Source: Lentzea sp. NBRC 102530
GTDB lineage: Bacteria; Actinomycetota; Actinomycetes; Mycobacteriales; Pseudonocardiaceae
Direction: 5' to 3'
Length of the DNA stretch: 64,000 nucleotides
Assembly (NCBI RefSeq): GCF_030269365.1
Contig: NZ_BSTF01000006.1
Location: 1-64,000 of the forward strand
A program made the position numbers and the translations under genes. This document shows, piece by piece, positions 40,808-49,772 of the stretch (within the stretch, counting starts at the first letter, position 1; every line of letters starts with the position of its first letter). The notes under the pieces are model-generated. The model did not search any database. It saw nothing but the letters and a program-made list of their open reading frames with translations, and was not told where the DNA came from.

Positions 40808-42301
40808 GTGAGCACCAGCGCCATCCCCGGCACGGTGACCAGCACCCTGACCAGCACCCTGACCTTCCTCGGCCCCGGTGACCCCGACCACCTCGAGCCG
40901 GACAGCGCCTACCACCTCCGGCCCGGCCAGGTGCTGCGCGTCGTGTCGCGCACGTTGTTCGCCGTGCCGGTCGTCGAGGACGTGGCCGATCCCGACCAGG
41001 TGTTCGTGCCCGTGGCCGACGTGGCGGAATCCCTGCCCACGCAGGACAACGGCGGCCTCACCGCCGACCTGCTCACGTGCGTGGTCCGCCTGCGCCGCGG
41101 TGTCCGCTGGGACACCGAACCACCCCGCGAGGTGACCGCCCACGACTTCGTGCGCGGGCTGCGACGCATGACCGACCCCGCGCACGCCGGCGACGTGGCC
41201 GGCTTCTTCACCGACACCGTGCGCGAGGTACGCGCCGAGGACGACCACACGCTCGTGTTCCACCTGCACAGCCCGGCCAACGACCTGGTGAACCTGCTGG
41301 CCACCGGCTACGCCACGGCTCTGCCCGAACCACACGAGGGCAGGCGCGCGAACGGTCCGTACCGCGTCATGGCCGACACCGACGACGAACTGGTGCTGGA
41401 ACGCAACCCGGTGTGGAACCGGTCCGCCGATCCGGTCCGCCGGGCCGAGGCGGACCGGATCGTGGTGCGCCGCCACGGCGCCGCGGCCGACTGCGACCCG
41501 GCGTGGCAGTTCGGCATCGCGTCGTGGGGCAGCGCCCCGGCCCCACCGTGCCCCGGCTACACCCTCAACCCGTACCTGGCGCTGAACCTGCGCAGCCCCA
41601 ACGCGAACGGCGCGCTCGCCGACCTGCGGGTGCGCCAGGCGATCGGCTACGCCGTGGACAAGATCGCGGTCCGCGACATCTTCGCCGCCCTGCCCGGCGT
41701 GACGGCCGTGCCCGCGCACTCGATGGTGCCACCGGGCGCTCTCGGCTACTCGAAGTACAACCCGTACCCGACCACCGGTGACCGCGGCAGTCCGGAGAAG
41801 GCGCGCGCCCTCCTCGTCGCCGCCGGCTTCCCGTCCGGTCTGAGCCTCGTGATGGCCGTGCGCGACATCGAACTGCACCGGACCGTGTTCCGCGCGGTGG
41901 AGGAGGCCCTGGGCCGCGCGGGAATCGTCCTGGTGCCGAAAGTGGTGTCCAGCGAGGAGTTCTACGGCGGCCTGATGTTCGACCGGGCCGCCGGCGAAGC
42001 AGGTGCGTGGGACCTCGCCGCCCCCGGCTGGACCCCGGACTGGCACGGCAACAACAACCGCTCGGTGATGGCGCAGGTGGTGCGCGGCATCGGCAACTAC
42101 GGCGGGTACGACAACCCCAGGATGGACATCCTGGTGGAACGCGCGCTCGGCGCGGTGAGCCTGCCACGGGCCGCGTTGCTCTGGCACCAGGCGAACATCA
42201 TGGCGATGACCGACCTGCCGGTGATCCCGGTCGTGGCCATGGCCTGCCGTTGCTGCGCCGCACGGACGGGTGCTTCGGGACGCTGGCCCGAACAGGTGTG
42301 A
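40808..42301 (+). CDS. Second solute-binding protein homologue without signal peptide
   Basis: 497 residues, SBP_bac_5 fold, paralogue of the 23145 protein: LTFLGPGDPDHLEPDSAYHL, FVPVADVAESLP, CVVRLRRGVRWDTEPPREV, LNPYLALNLRSPNANGALAD, VRQAIGYAVDKIAVRDIF, YNPYPTTGDRG and APGWTPDWHGNNNRSVM. The N-terminus (MSTSAIPGTVTSTLTSTLT) is not a signal peptide and has no lipobox. It is ~75 residues shorter than its paralogue, mainly between the first and second lobe, and ends with the Cys-rich ACRCCAARTG. No importer genes are near. Two cytoplasmic members under the same promoter type suggest a shared, non-transport role. Confidence 0.82.
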   Translation: MSTSAIPGTVTSTLTSTLTFLGPGDPDHLEPDSAYHLRPGQVLRVVSRTLFAVPVVEDVADPDQVFVPVADVAESLPTQDNGGLTADLLTCVVRLRRGVRWDTEPPREVTAHDFVRGLRRMTDPAHAGDVAGFFTDTVREVRAEDDHTLVFHLHSPANDLVNLLATGYATALPEPHEGRRANGPYRVMADTDDELVLERNPVWNRSADPVRRAEADRIVVRRHGAAADCDPAWQFGIASWGSAPAPPCPGYTLNPYLALNLRSPNANGALADLRVRQAIGYAVDKIAVRDIFAALPGVTAVPAHSMVPPGALGYSKYNPYPTTGDRGSPEKARALLVAAGFPSGLSLVMAVRDIELHRTVFRAVEEALGRAGIVLVPKVVSSEEFYGGLMFDRAAGEAGAWDLAAPGWTPDWHGNNNRSVMAQVVRGIGNYGGYDNPRMDILVERALGAVSLPRAALLWHQANIMAMTDLPVIPVVAMACRCCAARTGASGRWPEQV

Positions 42302-42532
42302 GGCGCGCGGGAACGTCGAGCCGGCACACCGTCATCACGGAGTCCGTTGCGTGCGTCGCGGGCGAGGTGGAGGTTGCCGGTCAAGCGTTCGTGCTCGACG
42401 CGAGCGCGGTCATCGTTGCGCGACAGGGGAGTCAGCCCTTCGGGTTCCGCTCGGAGGTGCGGACCTGCCCTGGCTGCGGAGGTCTGCCGATCGGTCGAGG
42501 TGGAGAACTTCGCTCCACCGTTGGGGGTATGG
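42302..42532. promoter_or_regulatory. SARP upstream region with hairpin
   Basis: About 230 bases with no credible gene (an extended frame from 42347 has atypical composition and lacks family support). GGTGGAG (42499-42505) and CTCCACC (42513-42519) form a perfect 7-bp stem 14 bases before ATG 42533; it may be a terminator of the previous unit or affect SARP translation. No copy of the AT-rich dyad is seen here. Confidence 0.45.
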
Positions 42533-43480
42533 ATGCGGGTACGGGTACTGGGTGAGTTCGACGCTGTGCTGAACGCGAAGTCGGTCGTGCCGACCGCGAC
42601 GAAGCCGCGACAGGTGTTCGCCCTGCTGGCGCTGCACGTCAGACGGATCGTGTCGGTGCCGATGCTGATCGACGAGCTGTGGGGAGACCGGCCACCGCTG
42701 AGCGCGCGGACCACGCTGCAGACCTACATCCTGCGGGTGCGCAGGCACATCGAAGCCGCCCTGCCGCCCTCCGAACGCGCGAGGGCCAAGGAGATCCTGT
42801 CGACCAGGTTCGACGGGTACGTGCTGAACATCGAACCGGACGACGTCGACGCGTGCGGTTACGAACGGCTGGTGAAACTCGGCAACCAGGCGTTCCGCAG
42901 CGGCGACCACGACACGGCGTCCCGGCTGCTGGGGGTGGCGCTCGAGAAGTGGCAGGGCCGGCCCCTGACCGGCGTGCGCACCGGGATGCGGCTGGGCATC
43001 GAGGTGGCTCGCCTGGAGGAAAGCCGGCTCACCGCGCTGGAGAGCCGGATCGGCGCGGACATCCAGCTCGGCCGCCACCAGGCCGTGCTGGGCGAGTTGA
43101 CCTCGCTCACGGCGGAGCACCCCATGCACGAGAACCTGTTCGCCTACTACATGGTCGCGTTGTACCGGTCCGGCAGGCAATGGCAGGCCCTCGAGGCGTT
43201 CAAGGTCCTGCGCGGCAACCTCGACGACGAACTCGGGGTGGTGCCGTCCGACCGGCTGCAGAAGCTGCACCAAGCGGTCCTGCGGTCCGAACTCGACCTC
43301 GAATCGTCGATCCGCCGGCAATGGCAGCCGCCGGTGCCGACGGCGGTGCACGACCCGCTCGTTCCGGGGCTCCCGGCCGAGGCGCTGGTGGAGATCGCCC
43401 GCCATGACGAGTTGGTGAACCGCCACAGCAGGGTGATCAACTCACCGGCGGGGGACGGGCGTGCCGTGTGGTTGAGGTGA
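42533..43480 (+). CDS. SARP-family pathway activator
   Basis: 315 residues from ATG 42533. N-terminal OmpR-like winged helix (MRVRVLGEFDAVLNAKSVVPTATKP then RQVFALLALHVRRIVSVPMLIDELWG and TLQTYILRVRRHIEAAL) followed by a BTAD domain (DVDACGYERLVKLGNQAFRSGDHD ... ELTSLTAEHPMHENLFAYYMVALYRSGRQWQALEAFKVLRGNLDDELG, split). This is the DnrI/ActII-ORF4 layout of small SARPs, with no NB-ARC extension. It stands at the left edge of the right block and most likely turns on the sugar cassette and polyketide synthase to its right. Possible heptamer-repeat binding sites were not convincingly found by eye. Confidence 0.93.
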   Translation: MRVRVLGEFDAVLNAKSVVPTATKPRQVFALLALHVRRIVSVPMLIDELWGDRPPLSARTTLQTYILRVRRHIEAALPPSERARAKEILSTRFDGYVLNIEPDDVDACGYERLVKLGNQAFRSGDHDTASRLLGVALEKWQGRPLTGVRTGMRLGIEVARLEESRLTALESRIGADIQLGRHQAVLGELTSLTAEHPMHENLFAYYMVALYRSGRQWQALEAFKVLRGNLDDELGVVPSDRLQKLHQAVLRSELDLESSIRRQWQPPVPTAVHDPLVPGLPAEALVEIARHDELVNRHSRVINSPAGDGRAVWLR

Positions 43481-43524
43481 GAGCGGCGACGGCGACCCGC
43501 GCGTGATCGCGGCCGAGGCCGGCG

Positions 43525-44643
43525 TCAGAGCGTCAGCACGGTCTCCCGGACCGCGGAGATCACCTTGTCCTGGAGGTCGACCGGCAGCGACGGGTACATC
43601 GGCAGGGAGAAGATCTCCTTCGCGATCCGCTCGGTGACCGGCAGGGACCCTTCGGCGTAGCCCAGGTGCGCGAAGCCGGTCATGGTGTGCACCGGCCACG
43701 GGTAGCTGATGTTCAGTGAGATGTCGTAGCGCTTCATCGCCTCGATGATCCGGTCGCGCTCCGGGTGGCGGACCACGTAGACGTAGTAGACGTGGTCGTT
43801 GCCCGGGTTCGCCGACGGCAGGACCAGGCCGTGCCCGGCGAGGTCGCCGAGACCGTCCCGGTAGCGCTCGGCCACGGCCCGGCGGGCGGCGACGTAGCCG
43901 CCGAGCCGGGTCAGCTTGCGGCGCAGGATCTCGGCCTGCACCTCGTCCAGGCGGCTGTTGTGCGCCGGGGTCCGCACGACGTAGTAGGTCTTCTCCATGC
44001 CGTAGTACCGCAGCCGCCGGACGGCGGCGTCGACCTCGGCATCGCGGGTGACCACGGCCCCGCCGTCCCCGTAGGCGCCGAGGACCTTGGTGGGGTAGAA
44101 GGAGAACGCCGCCGCGTCGCCCGCGGTGCCGACCAGCTCGCCGTGGTGGCGCGCGCCGTGCGCCTGCGCGCAGTCTTCCAGGATCACCAGGTCGTGCAGG
44201 TCCGCCAGCTCCCGCAGCGGCGCCATGTCGACGCTCTGGCCGTACAGGTGAACGGGCAGCAGCGCCTTGGTGCGGCCGGTGATCGCGGCGGCCACCTGGC
44301 TCGTGTCCATCAGGTAGTCGTGTTCGCGGACGTCCACGAACACGGGCACGGCGCCGACCGCGTCGATGGCGACCACGGTGGGCGCCGCCGTGTTGGACAC
44401 CGTGATCACCTCGTCACCGGGGCCGACGCCCAGTGCGCGCAGGCCCAGCACCAGCGCGTTGGTCCCGTTGTCCACGCCCGCGCAGTGGGACAGGCCGTGG
44501 TAGGCGGCGAACTCCTGCTCGAAACCGCGCACGCTCGGGCCGAGCACGAGCGTTCCGGACCGGAACACCGTGTCGACCGCGTCGAGCAGGTCCTCCCGCT
44601 CCAGCTCGTACTCGGGCAGGTAGTCCCACACGTGGTTCGTCAT
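43525..44643 (-). CDS. NDP-3-keto-sugar aminotransferase (DesV/TylB/DnmJ-like)
   Basis: 372 residues. DegT fold: [74 protein letters not shown] with the Schiff-base Lys, and [17 protein letters not shown]. The FYPTK...LGAYGDGGA context and the length match the C3-aminotransferases of aminosugar pathways (DesV, TylB, EryCI, DnmJ). Substrate is likely the 3-keto intermediate made by the 46574 2,3-dehydratase, giving a 3-amino-2,3,6-trideoxy sugar. It overlaps the ketoreductase gene by 4 bases (ATGA) and is downstream of it in the same operon. Confidence 0.92.
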   Translation of the reverse strand: MTNHVWDYLPEYELEREDLLDAVDTVFRSGTLVLGPSVRGFEQEFAAYHGLSHCAGVDNGTNALVLGLRALGVGPGDEVITVSNTAAPTVVAIDAVGAVPVFVDVREHDYLMDTSQVAAAITGRTKALLPVHLYGQSVDMAPLRELADLHDLVILEDCAQAHGARHHGELVGTAGDAAAFSFYPTKVLGAYGDGGAVVTRDAEVDAAVRRLRYYGMEKTYYVVRTPAHNSRLDEVQAEILRRKLTRLGGYVAARRAVAERYRDGLGDLAGHGLVLPSANPGNDHVYYVYVVRHPERDRIIEAMKRYDISLNISYPWPVHTMTGFAHLGYAEGSLPVTERIAKEIFSLPMYPSLPVDLQDKVISAVRETVLTL

Positions 44644-45605
44644 GTCACGGCACTCCGTTCCGGTTCGTCGTGTGCTCGCCGGACGAAGTCGGCCCAGAAC
44701 GCGGCCACCGACTCCGCCGGCGTCCGCTGCGGCCGCCAGCCGAGCAGCCGCTCGGCCGGGCCGATGTCCACCCGCAACCAGTCCTCCGTGGAGTGCCGGG
44801 CACCCGTGCTCGGCCGCTCCACCACCACCGCGGGCGTCCGGCTGTGCGTGATCAGCAGTTCGACCAGGGTGCGCACCGGCACCGTCTCGCCGCGCCCGAT
44901 GGGCACGAGCTCACCGGACACCGTCGAGGTCACCGCCGCGGTCACCGCGACCGCGACGTCCCGGACGTCCACGTAGTCGCGGTGCGCCTGGAGCGGATCC
45001 AGTTCGATCTCCGCGGGCCCGGTGCCGCCTGCCGCCAGCAGTCGTTCGGCGACCCGGCCGAGCAGGCTGACCGCGGGACTGCCCGGACCGGCGACGTTCG
45101 CGATGCGCAGCACCATCCCCTCGAACCGGCCCGCGCGTATCTCGGCCAGCACGGCCTGCGTGGCGTGGAGCTTCGCCCGGCCGTAGGCGCTGCCGGGCCG
45201 TTCGGCGGTGTCGGTGCCGCTGGTGCCCACCCGCACCGGCCCGTACTCCAGCACCGACCCGAGGTGGATCAGCCGCGGGCGGGTGCCGAGCAGGACCAGG
45301 GCGTCCAGCAGCCGCTGGGTCGGCACGACGGCGCCGTCCCACATCTGCTCGTCGTTGCGGCGCCCCCAGATGCTGCCGGTCGCGTTGACCACCACCCGAG
45401 GACCGATCGCGGCGAGCTCCCCGGCGAGTTCCCCGGCGGACACGCGGGTCAGGTCCATCGCGAGGAACCGCCCGGCGAGCGCCCGGTCCGGTGGCCGGCG
45501 GGCGACCGCGACCACGTCGAAACCCGTTTCGGCCAGCCTGGCGCACACGTGGAGGCCGACGAACCCCGTACCTCCCAGGACGACGACGCTGCCTCTCGCG
45601 GACAT
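44640..45605 (-). CDS. NDP-hexose 4-ketoreductase (NAD-dependent epimerase/dehydratase family)
   Basis: 321 residues. Extended short-chain dehydrogenase: NAD(P)-binding [33 protein letters not shown] with the catalytic Ser, [15 protein letters not shown] with the YxxxK pair, and [14 protein letters not shown]. Sequence and length fit the C4-ketoreductases that finish deoxysugars (DnmV, TylC1 type). It would set the C4 hydroxyl in the right-block aminosugar after C3 amination. No C3/C5 epimerase is seen in the window, so the sugar may stay in the D-series unless that enzyme lies elsewhere. Confidence 0.88.
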   Translation of the reverse strand: MSARGSVVVLGGTGFVGLHVCARLAETGFDVVAVARRPPDRALAGRFLAMDLTRVSAGELAGELAAIGPRVVVNATGSIWGRRNDEQMWDGAVVPTQRLLDALVLLGTRPRLIHLGSVLEYGPVRVGTSGTDTAERPGSAYGRAKLHATQAVLAEIRAGRFEGMVLRIANVAGPGSPAVSLLGRVAERLLAAGGTGPAEIELDPLQAHRDYVDVRDVAVAVTAAVTSTVSGELVPIGRGETVPVRTLVELLITHSRTPAVVVERPSTGARHSTEDWLRVDIGPAERLLGWRPQRTPAESVAAFWADFVRRAHDEPERSAVT

Positions 45606-45776
45606 GCTGCCCTTCCTCCGCTGTGACTGCGCTGCCTCGGACCGGCGCTCCGCTCGCGAGCATGTCGGGTGGCGGTTGATCCTCGCTTGACGACGCGGGT
45701 CCACCCATCTTCAAAGGCGAAGACCGCACGGGCGGGTAGGAAGCGGCCGACAGCGCCAACGCGGCAAGGAGGCGGC

Positions 45777-46577
45777 ATGTACGGCGGCGAGTCGGCGAAG
45801 ATCTACCACGCGCAGCACACCGCGCGCGGCAAGGACTACCGGGCGGAGGCCGAGGTGGTCGCCGGGGAGATCCGCAAGCGGTGCCCCGAAGCCGGGTCGG
45901 TGCTGGACGTGGCCTGCGGCACCGGCGGGCACCTCGGAGCCTTCCAGGACCTGATCGGCCACGTGGAGGGCGTCGACCTCTCGGAGCCGATGCTGGCGAT
46001 CGCGCGCGCCGGACACCCGGACGTCCCGCTGCACCTCGGTGACATGCGGTCGTTCGACCTGGGCCGCACCTTCGACGCGGTGACGTGCCTGTTCGCCTCG
46101 ATCGGGTACGTGGCCTCGGAGGCCGAGTTGCACCAGGCCGTCCGCTGCCTCGCCGGGCACGTCGTACCCGGCGGAGTGGTGGTGGTCGAGCCGTGGTGGT
46201 TCCCGGAGACCTACCTCGACCGGTGGGTCTCCGGTGACGTCGTCGAGCACGAGGGCACCACCATCGCCCGCGTCGCGCACACCGTGCGGGAGGGCGACGC
46301 GTCGGTGATGGACGTGCACTACTTGCTGGCCTCGGCGGCGTCCGGCGTCCGGCACGTGCACGAGGTCCACCGCGCCATGTTGTTCACCGCGGCCCAGTAC
46401 GAGGCGGCCTTCCGCGAGGCCGGCCTCGAACCGGAGCACGTGCCCGGTGTGCAGTCCGGCCGCGGCCTGTTCGTCGGCGTCACCCCGCCGTCCAGCGCGA
46501 GTGCAGCCGAGTTCAAGTCCGGCCACCCAGGATCGGGAACGGCGAAGAACCAGACATGCCTGGGGGAACGCTCGTGA
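45777..46577 (+). CDS. NDP-aminosugar N,N-dimethyltransferase (TylM1/DesVI-like), copy 3
   Basis: 266 residues, AAGGAGG before ATG 45777. DesVI family: MYGGESAKIYHAQHTARGKD, VLDVACGTGGHLGAF, DAVTCLFASIGYV, VVVVEPWWFPETYLDRWVSG, MLFTAAQYEAAFREAGLEPE, GLFVGVTPP. The ~25-residue tail after GLFVGV is longer than in its two left-block paralogues and may be an addition due to the overlap with the next gene (GTGA). It begins a two-gene operon with the second 2,3-dehydratase and would dimethylate the 3-amino group. Confidence 0.92.
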   Translation: MYGGESAKIYHAQHTARGKDYRAEAEVVAGEIRKRCPEAGSVLDVACGTGGHLGAFQDLIGHVEGVDLSEPMLAIARAGHPDVPLHLGDMRSFDLGRTFDAVTCLFASIGYVASEAELHQAVRCLAGHVVPGGVVVVEPWWFPETYLDRWVSGDVVEHEGTTIARVAHTVREGDASVMDVHYLLASAASGVRHVHEVHRAMLFTAAQYEAAFREAGLEPEHVPGVQSGRGLFVGVTPPSSASAAEFKSGHPGSGTAKNQTCLGERS

Positions 46578-48070
46578 GCAACCAATCCCGGTCGGTGGTG
46601 TCCTCGGCGGTGGCCGACGGAACCGCGCCGCGGCAGATCGCACGGTCGGTGCTGGCGAAGTCCGGACTCGTCGCCGACGTCGAGCAGTTCCACGGATGGG
46701 TCGCCGCGCAGCGGTCGACCATGGAGGTCCGGCAGATCCCGCTGGACTCGTTGCAGGGCTGGCGCACCGACCCGGACACCGGCAACCTCGCGCACCACTC
46801 CGGCAAGTTCTACACCGTCGAGGGGCTGGACGTGCGGGTCGGCGGCGCCCCGGTCGAGCACTGGCAGCAGCCGATCGTCAACCAGCCGGAGGTGGGCATC
46901 CTCGGCATCCTGGTCAAGAAGTTCGACGGGGTGCTGCACCTGCTCGCGCAGGCCAAGATCGAGCCGGGCAACCGCAACGGCATCCAGCTCTCCCCGACCG
47001 TCCAGGCCACCCGCAGCAACTACACGCGGGTCCACCAGGGCCTGCCGGTGCCGTACCTGGACTACTTCCGCGACACGTCCCGGCACCGCGTGCTCGCCGA
47101 CGTCCGGCAGTCCGAGCAGGGCGCCTGGTTCCACCGCAAGCGCAACCGGAACATGATCGTGGAGGTGGACGAGGACGTCGAGGCGGTCGACTCCTTCTGC
47201 TGGCTGACCCTCGGTCAGGTGCACGAACTGCTCGCCTTGGACGACCTGGTGAACATGGACGCCCGCACGGTCCTGTCCTGCATGCCGTTCGCGGGCGCGG
47301 ACCTGTTGCCCGCGTTCGGCCCTGACCTGGTCGGGTTCACCTCGTCCCTCATCCGGTCCTACGACATCGGCGCCGAGGCCCTGCACAGCATGGGCGAGGT
47401 GCTGGGCTGGATCACCGACGTGCGCACCCGCCACGACGTCGTGGCCGAACGGATGCCGCTCGCCCAGGTGGCGGACTGGCACCGCGACGAGCACCGGATC
47501 TCCCACCGCACCGGGCTGTTCTTCGACGTCATCGGCGTCGGGGTGACCGCGGCCGGCCGGGAGGTGCGGTCCTGGTCGCAGCCGATGATCCGGCCGACCG
47601 ACGACGGCGTGGTGGCCTTCCTGGCCAAACAGGTCGACGGCGTCCTGCACCTGCTGGCGCACGCGCGGGCCGAACCGGGGTACGTCGACGTGATCGAGCT
47701 GGCGCCGACGGTGCAGTGCAACCCGTCGAACTACGCGGCGCTGCCCGCCCACGCACGTCCGCACTACCTCGACGAGGTGCTGTCGGCAGGACCGGACCGC
47801 ATCCGGTTCGACGCGGTGCACTCCGAGGAGGGCGGCCGGTTCTTCCACGCCCGCAACCGGTACGCGGTGATCGAGGTCGACCCCGGGTTCGCCCCCGACC
47901 CGCCCACCGGCGACTACCGCTGGCTCACCCTCGCGCAGCTGGTGGAGCTGCTGCGGCACAGCAACTACGTCAACGTGCAGGCCCGCAGCCTGGTCGCCTG
48001 CCTGCACGGCCTGTCCGGTCGATCCGACACGACGAGGGGAACCGCATGGCCCACGCCGTCCCGTCCGTGA
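46574..48070 (+). CDS. NDP-4-keto-6-deoxyhexose 2,3-dehydratase, second copy
   Basis: 498 residues from GTG 46574, which overlaps the methyltransferase stop (GTGA) and has GGGGGAA upstream. Two tandem EvaA-type halves: PLDSLQGWRTDPDTGNLAHH, PIVNQPEVGILGILVKKFDG, ATRSNYTRVHQG and SEQGAWFHRKRNRN; then PLAQVADWHRDEHRISHRTG, PMIRPTDDGVVAFLAKQVDG, CNPSNYAALP and SEEGGRFFHARNR. It is paralogous to the 14257 enzyme over the full length. With the 43525, 44640 and 45777 enzymes it can make a 3-dimethylamino-2,3,6-trideoxy sugar of the angolosamine/rhodosamine class. That two complete copies are kept suggests two separately regulated sugars. Confidence 0.93.
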   Translation: MSNQSRSVVSSAVADGTAPRQIARSVLAKSGLVADVEQFHGWVAAQRSTMEVRQIPLDSLQGWRTDPDTGNLAHHSGKFYTVEGLDVRVGGAPVEHWQQPIVNQPEVGILGILVKKFDGVLHLLAQAKIEPGNRNGIQLSPTVQATRSNYTRVHQGLPVPYLDYFRDTSRHRVLADVRQSEQGAWFHRKRNRNMIVEVDEDVEAVDSFCWLTLGQVHELLALDDLVNMDARTVLSCMPFAGADLLPAFGPDLVGFTSSLIRSYDIGAEALHSMGEVLGWITDVRTRHDVVAERMPLAQVADWHRDEHRISHRTGLFFDVIGVGVTAAGREVRSWSQPMIRPTDDGVVAFLAKQVDGVLHLLAHARAEPGYVDVIELAPTVQCNPSNYAALPAHARPHYLDEVLSAGPDRIRFDAVHSEEGGRFFHARNRYAVIEVDPGFAPDPPTGDYRWLTLAQLVELLRHSNYVNVQARSLVACLHGLSGRSDTTRGTAWPTPSRP

Positions 48071-48343
48071 CCAGGTTCGTCGTTCACGGCGAACCCGTCG
48101 ATTCCGCGGGCGCCCGGCTCGCCCGGCGGTCGATCTCCGCGCACGGCCCGGCGCGGGCTCAGGACGACACCCGCGTCCCGGAGAGCGGGTGGGTGGTGGC
48201 CGTTCCGATGCTGTTCCTCCCACCCCTGACGAGCGAGGTCTGGTCGTCCGGCACGCTCAGACCTCCTGCCCGGTGGTTCACCTGTGCCGGACCAAGGTCC
48301 CACCAGGCGCTCGAGAACCGGTCGAGCGGGCTGGACCTTCCCG
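48071..48343. other. Convergent spacer, no gene seen
   Basis: About 270 bases between the convergent 2,3-dehydratase and EryCIII-type glycosyltransferase genes. No credible gene and no strong hairpin comparable to those at 21505 or 24887 was found. Confidence 0.45.
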
Positions 48344-49618
48344 TCACCCGGCCAGTTCCTCCAGTTGGGGCACCAGGTCGTGCGGGGTAGGCGCGGCCAG
48401 GCACTCCTTCCTGAGGCCGGCGGCGTTTGCCGCGACGGCGGGATCGAGTGCCTCGGCGACGGCGTCCTGGACGGATCGGGGCGTGAGCGTGCCGGCGGGG
48501 ACCAGGCGGCCCGCGTCGAGGGAGTGGAAGTGCTCCGCCTTGTGCACCTCGTCCCACACCGGGCCGGGGACGATGATCTGCGGGACACCGTGCACCACGG
48601 CGTTCATCGTGGTGCCGGTGCCGCCGTGGTGGACGATCGCCGCGCACGTCGGCAGCAGTTCGTTGAGGGGCACGAAGTCCACCAGCCGGACGTTGTCCGG
48701 CAGGCGGGTGCCGGTCGCGAGCTGGTCGGCGTTGAGGGTGGCGACGACCTCGACGCCGAGGTCCGCGATCGAGCGGAGGACCTCTTCGGCGGGCACGGGG
48801 GTGCCGAGCACCTGCTCGACCGACCTGCCGTCGTGCGACGTCAGCCGCCGGGAGATGCCGAGGGTGACGCAGACGCGCGGACGGGTGGGCGGCGTGCCCA
48901 GCCAGGGTTCCACCACCGCCGGACCGTTGTACGGGACGAACTGCATCGAACGGTAGTCCAAATCGACCGGATAGCGCATCGACGCCGGCATCGGGTCGAT
49001 GGTGATGTGCCCGAGCGAGACGTCCTCGGAGAAATCCCGGCCGTGTGGTTCGAGTTTCTTGCCGAGCCAGTCGGCCACGGGATCCGTGGCCGAACCGGTG
49101 CGTTTCCGCGCGTCGAGGAAAATCGCCCGCATTCGAGCCCAGTGGTCCAGTGCCCACAACACCCGTGCGCTCGGCACGCCGATGATCTTGGCGAGTGCGC
49201 CGCCCGCGAAGGTGAACGCGTCCCACACCACGACATCCGGTTTCCACCATTCGGCGAACCGGACCAGCGAGTCGAGGACCGTCTGGTCCGACATGGTCTC
49301 GATGGAGAGCGGCCCGTGCAGGTATTCGTCGTACATGCCGAGCAGGTAATCCCAGGTCAGTGCGGATTCGCGCATCTCTCCCATGTGGTAGCCCGATTCC
49401 AGGAGCTGCCGGCCGGGCGGCACGTCGCGGAACCGTTGGGCGAAGTCGAGCGGCTCACCCGCGGCGACGGCGGTCAGGCCGGTCGCCCGGATCGTCTCGG
49501 TCAGGTCGGGCTGACTGGCGACGCACACCTCGTGGCCGGCCGCGCGGAGCGCCCACCCCAGCGGAACCAGGTTCTGCAGGTGCGTCGGTGACGCGGTGAC
49601 GGTGAAAAGTACGCGCAT
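48344..49618 (-). CDS. EryCIII/DesVII-type glycosyltransferase
   Basis: 424 residues, longer than GT1-GT3. Typical aminosugar macrolide glycosyltransferase: MRVLFTVTASPTHLQNLVPLG, the N-terminal region FAQRFRDVPPGRQLL, VVVWDAFTFAGGALAKIIGV, RVLWALDHWARMRAIFLD, GPAVVEPWLGTPPTRPRVCV and the donor loop AAIVHHGGTGTTMNAVVHGV. Relatives such as EryCIII, DesVII and TylM2 transfer dimethylaminosugars to macrolactones and need a P450-like helper (EryCII/DesVIII/TylM3). No such helper is in the window; it may lie to the right. Donor: most likely the right-block 3-dimethylaminosugar. The gene is read divergently from the polyketide synthase. Confidence 0.92.
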   Translation of the reverse strand: MRVLFTVTASPTHLQNLVPLGWALRAAGHEVCVASQPDLTETIRATGLTAVAAGEPLDFAQRFRDVPPGRQLLESGYHMGEMRESALTWDYLLGMYDEYLHGPLSIETMSDQTVLDSLVRFAEWWKPDVVVWDAFTFAGGALAKIIGVPSARVLWALDHWARMRAIFLDARKRTGSATDPVADWLGKKLEPHGRDFSEDVSLGHITIDPMPASMRYPVDLDYRSMQFVPYNGPAVVEPWLGTPPTRPRVCVTLGISRRLTSHDGRSVEQVLGTPVPAEEVLRSIADLGVEVVATLNADQLATGTRLPDNVRLVDFVPLNELLPTCAAIVHHGGTGTTMNAVVHGVPQIIVPGPVWDEVHKAEHFHSLDAGRLVPAGTLTPRSVQDAVAEALDPAVAANAAGLRKECLAAPTPHDLVPQLEELAG

Positions 49619-49772
49619 CAATACCTCCCGATAAACCAGAATAGCGCCGAATGTAGACGCGGAACATCGGCGCGGCAAGGGTCCGTTCGAACAATTCACG
49701 CGAGGTGCGCGCTCGGGTGTCGGTTCATCGCGTCGGCCGGCAAATGTATTCGGCGTGCCCAGAGGAATAACA
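49619..49772. promoter_or_regulatory. Divergent promoter region glycosyltransferase/polyketide synthase
   Basis: 154 bases between the divergent starts. A/T-rich patches lie at 49627-49655 (towards the glycosyltransferase) and 49740-49775 (AGAGGAATAACA before ATG 49773, giving AGAGGA as ribosome site). No copy of the 18-bp dyad. It is the expected place of SARP control. Confidence 0.5.

Noticed and set aside
42347-42532. N-terminal extension of the SARP gene
   Set aside because: Family alignment starts at MRVRVLGEF (42533); the extra residues are atypical and no ribosome site precedes 42347.
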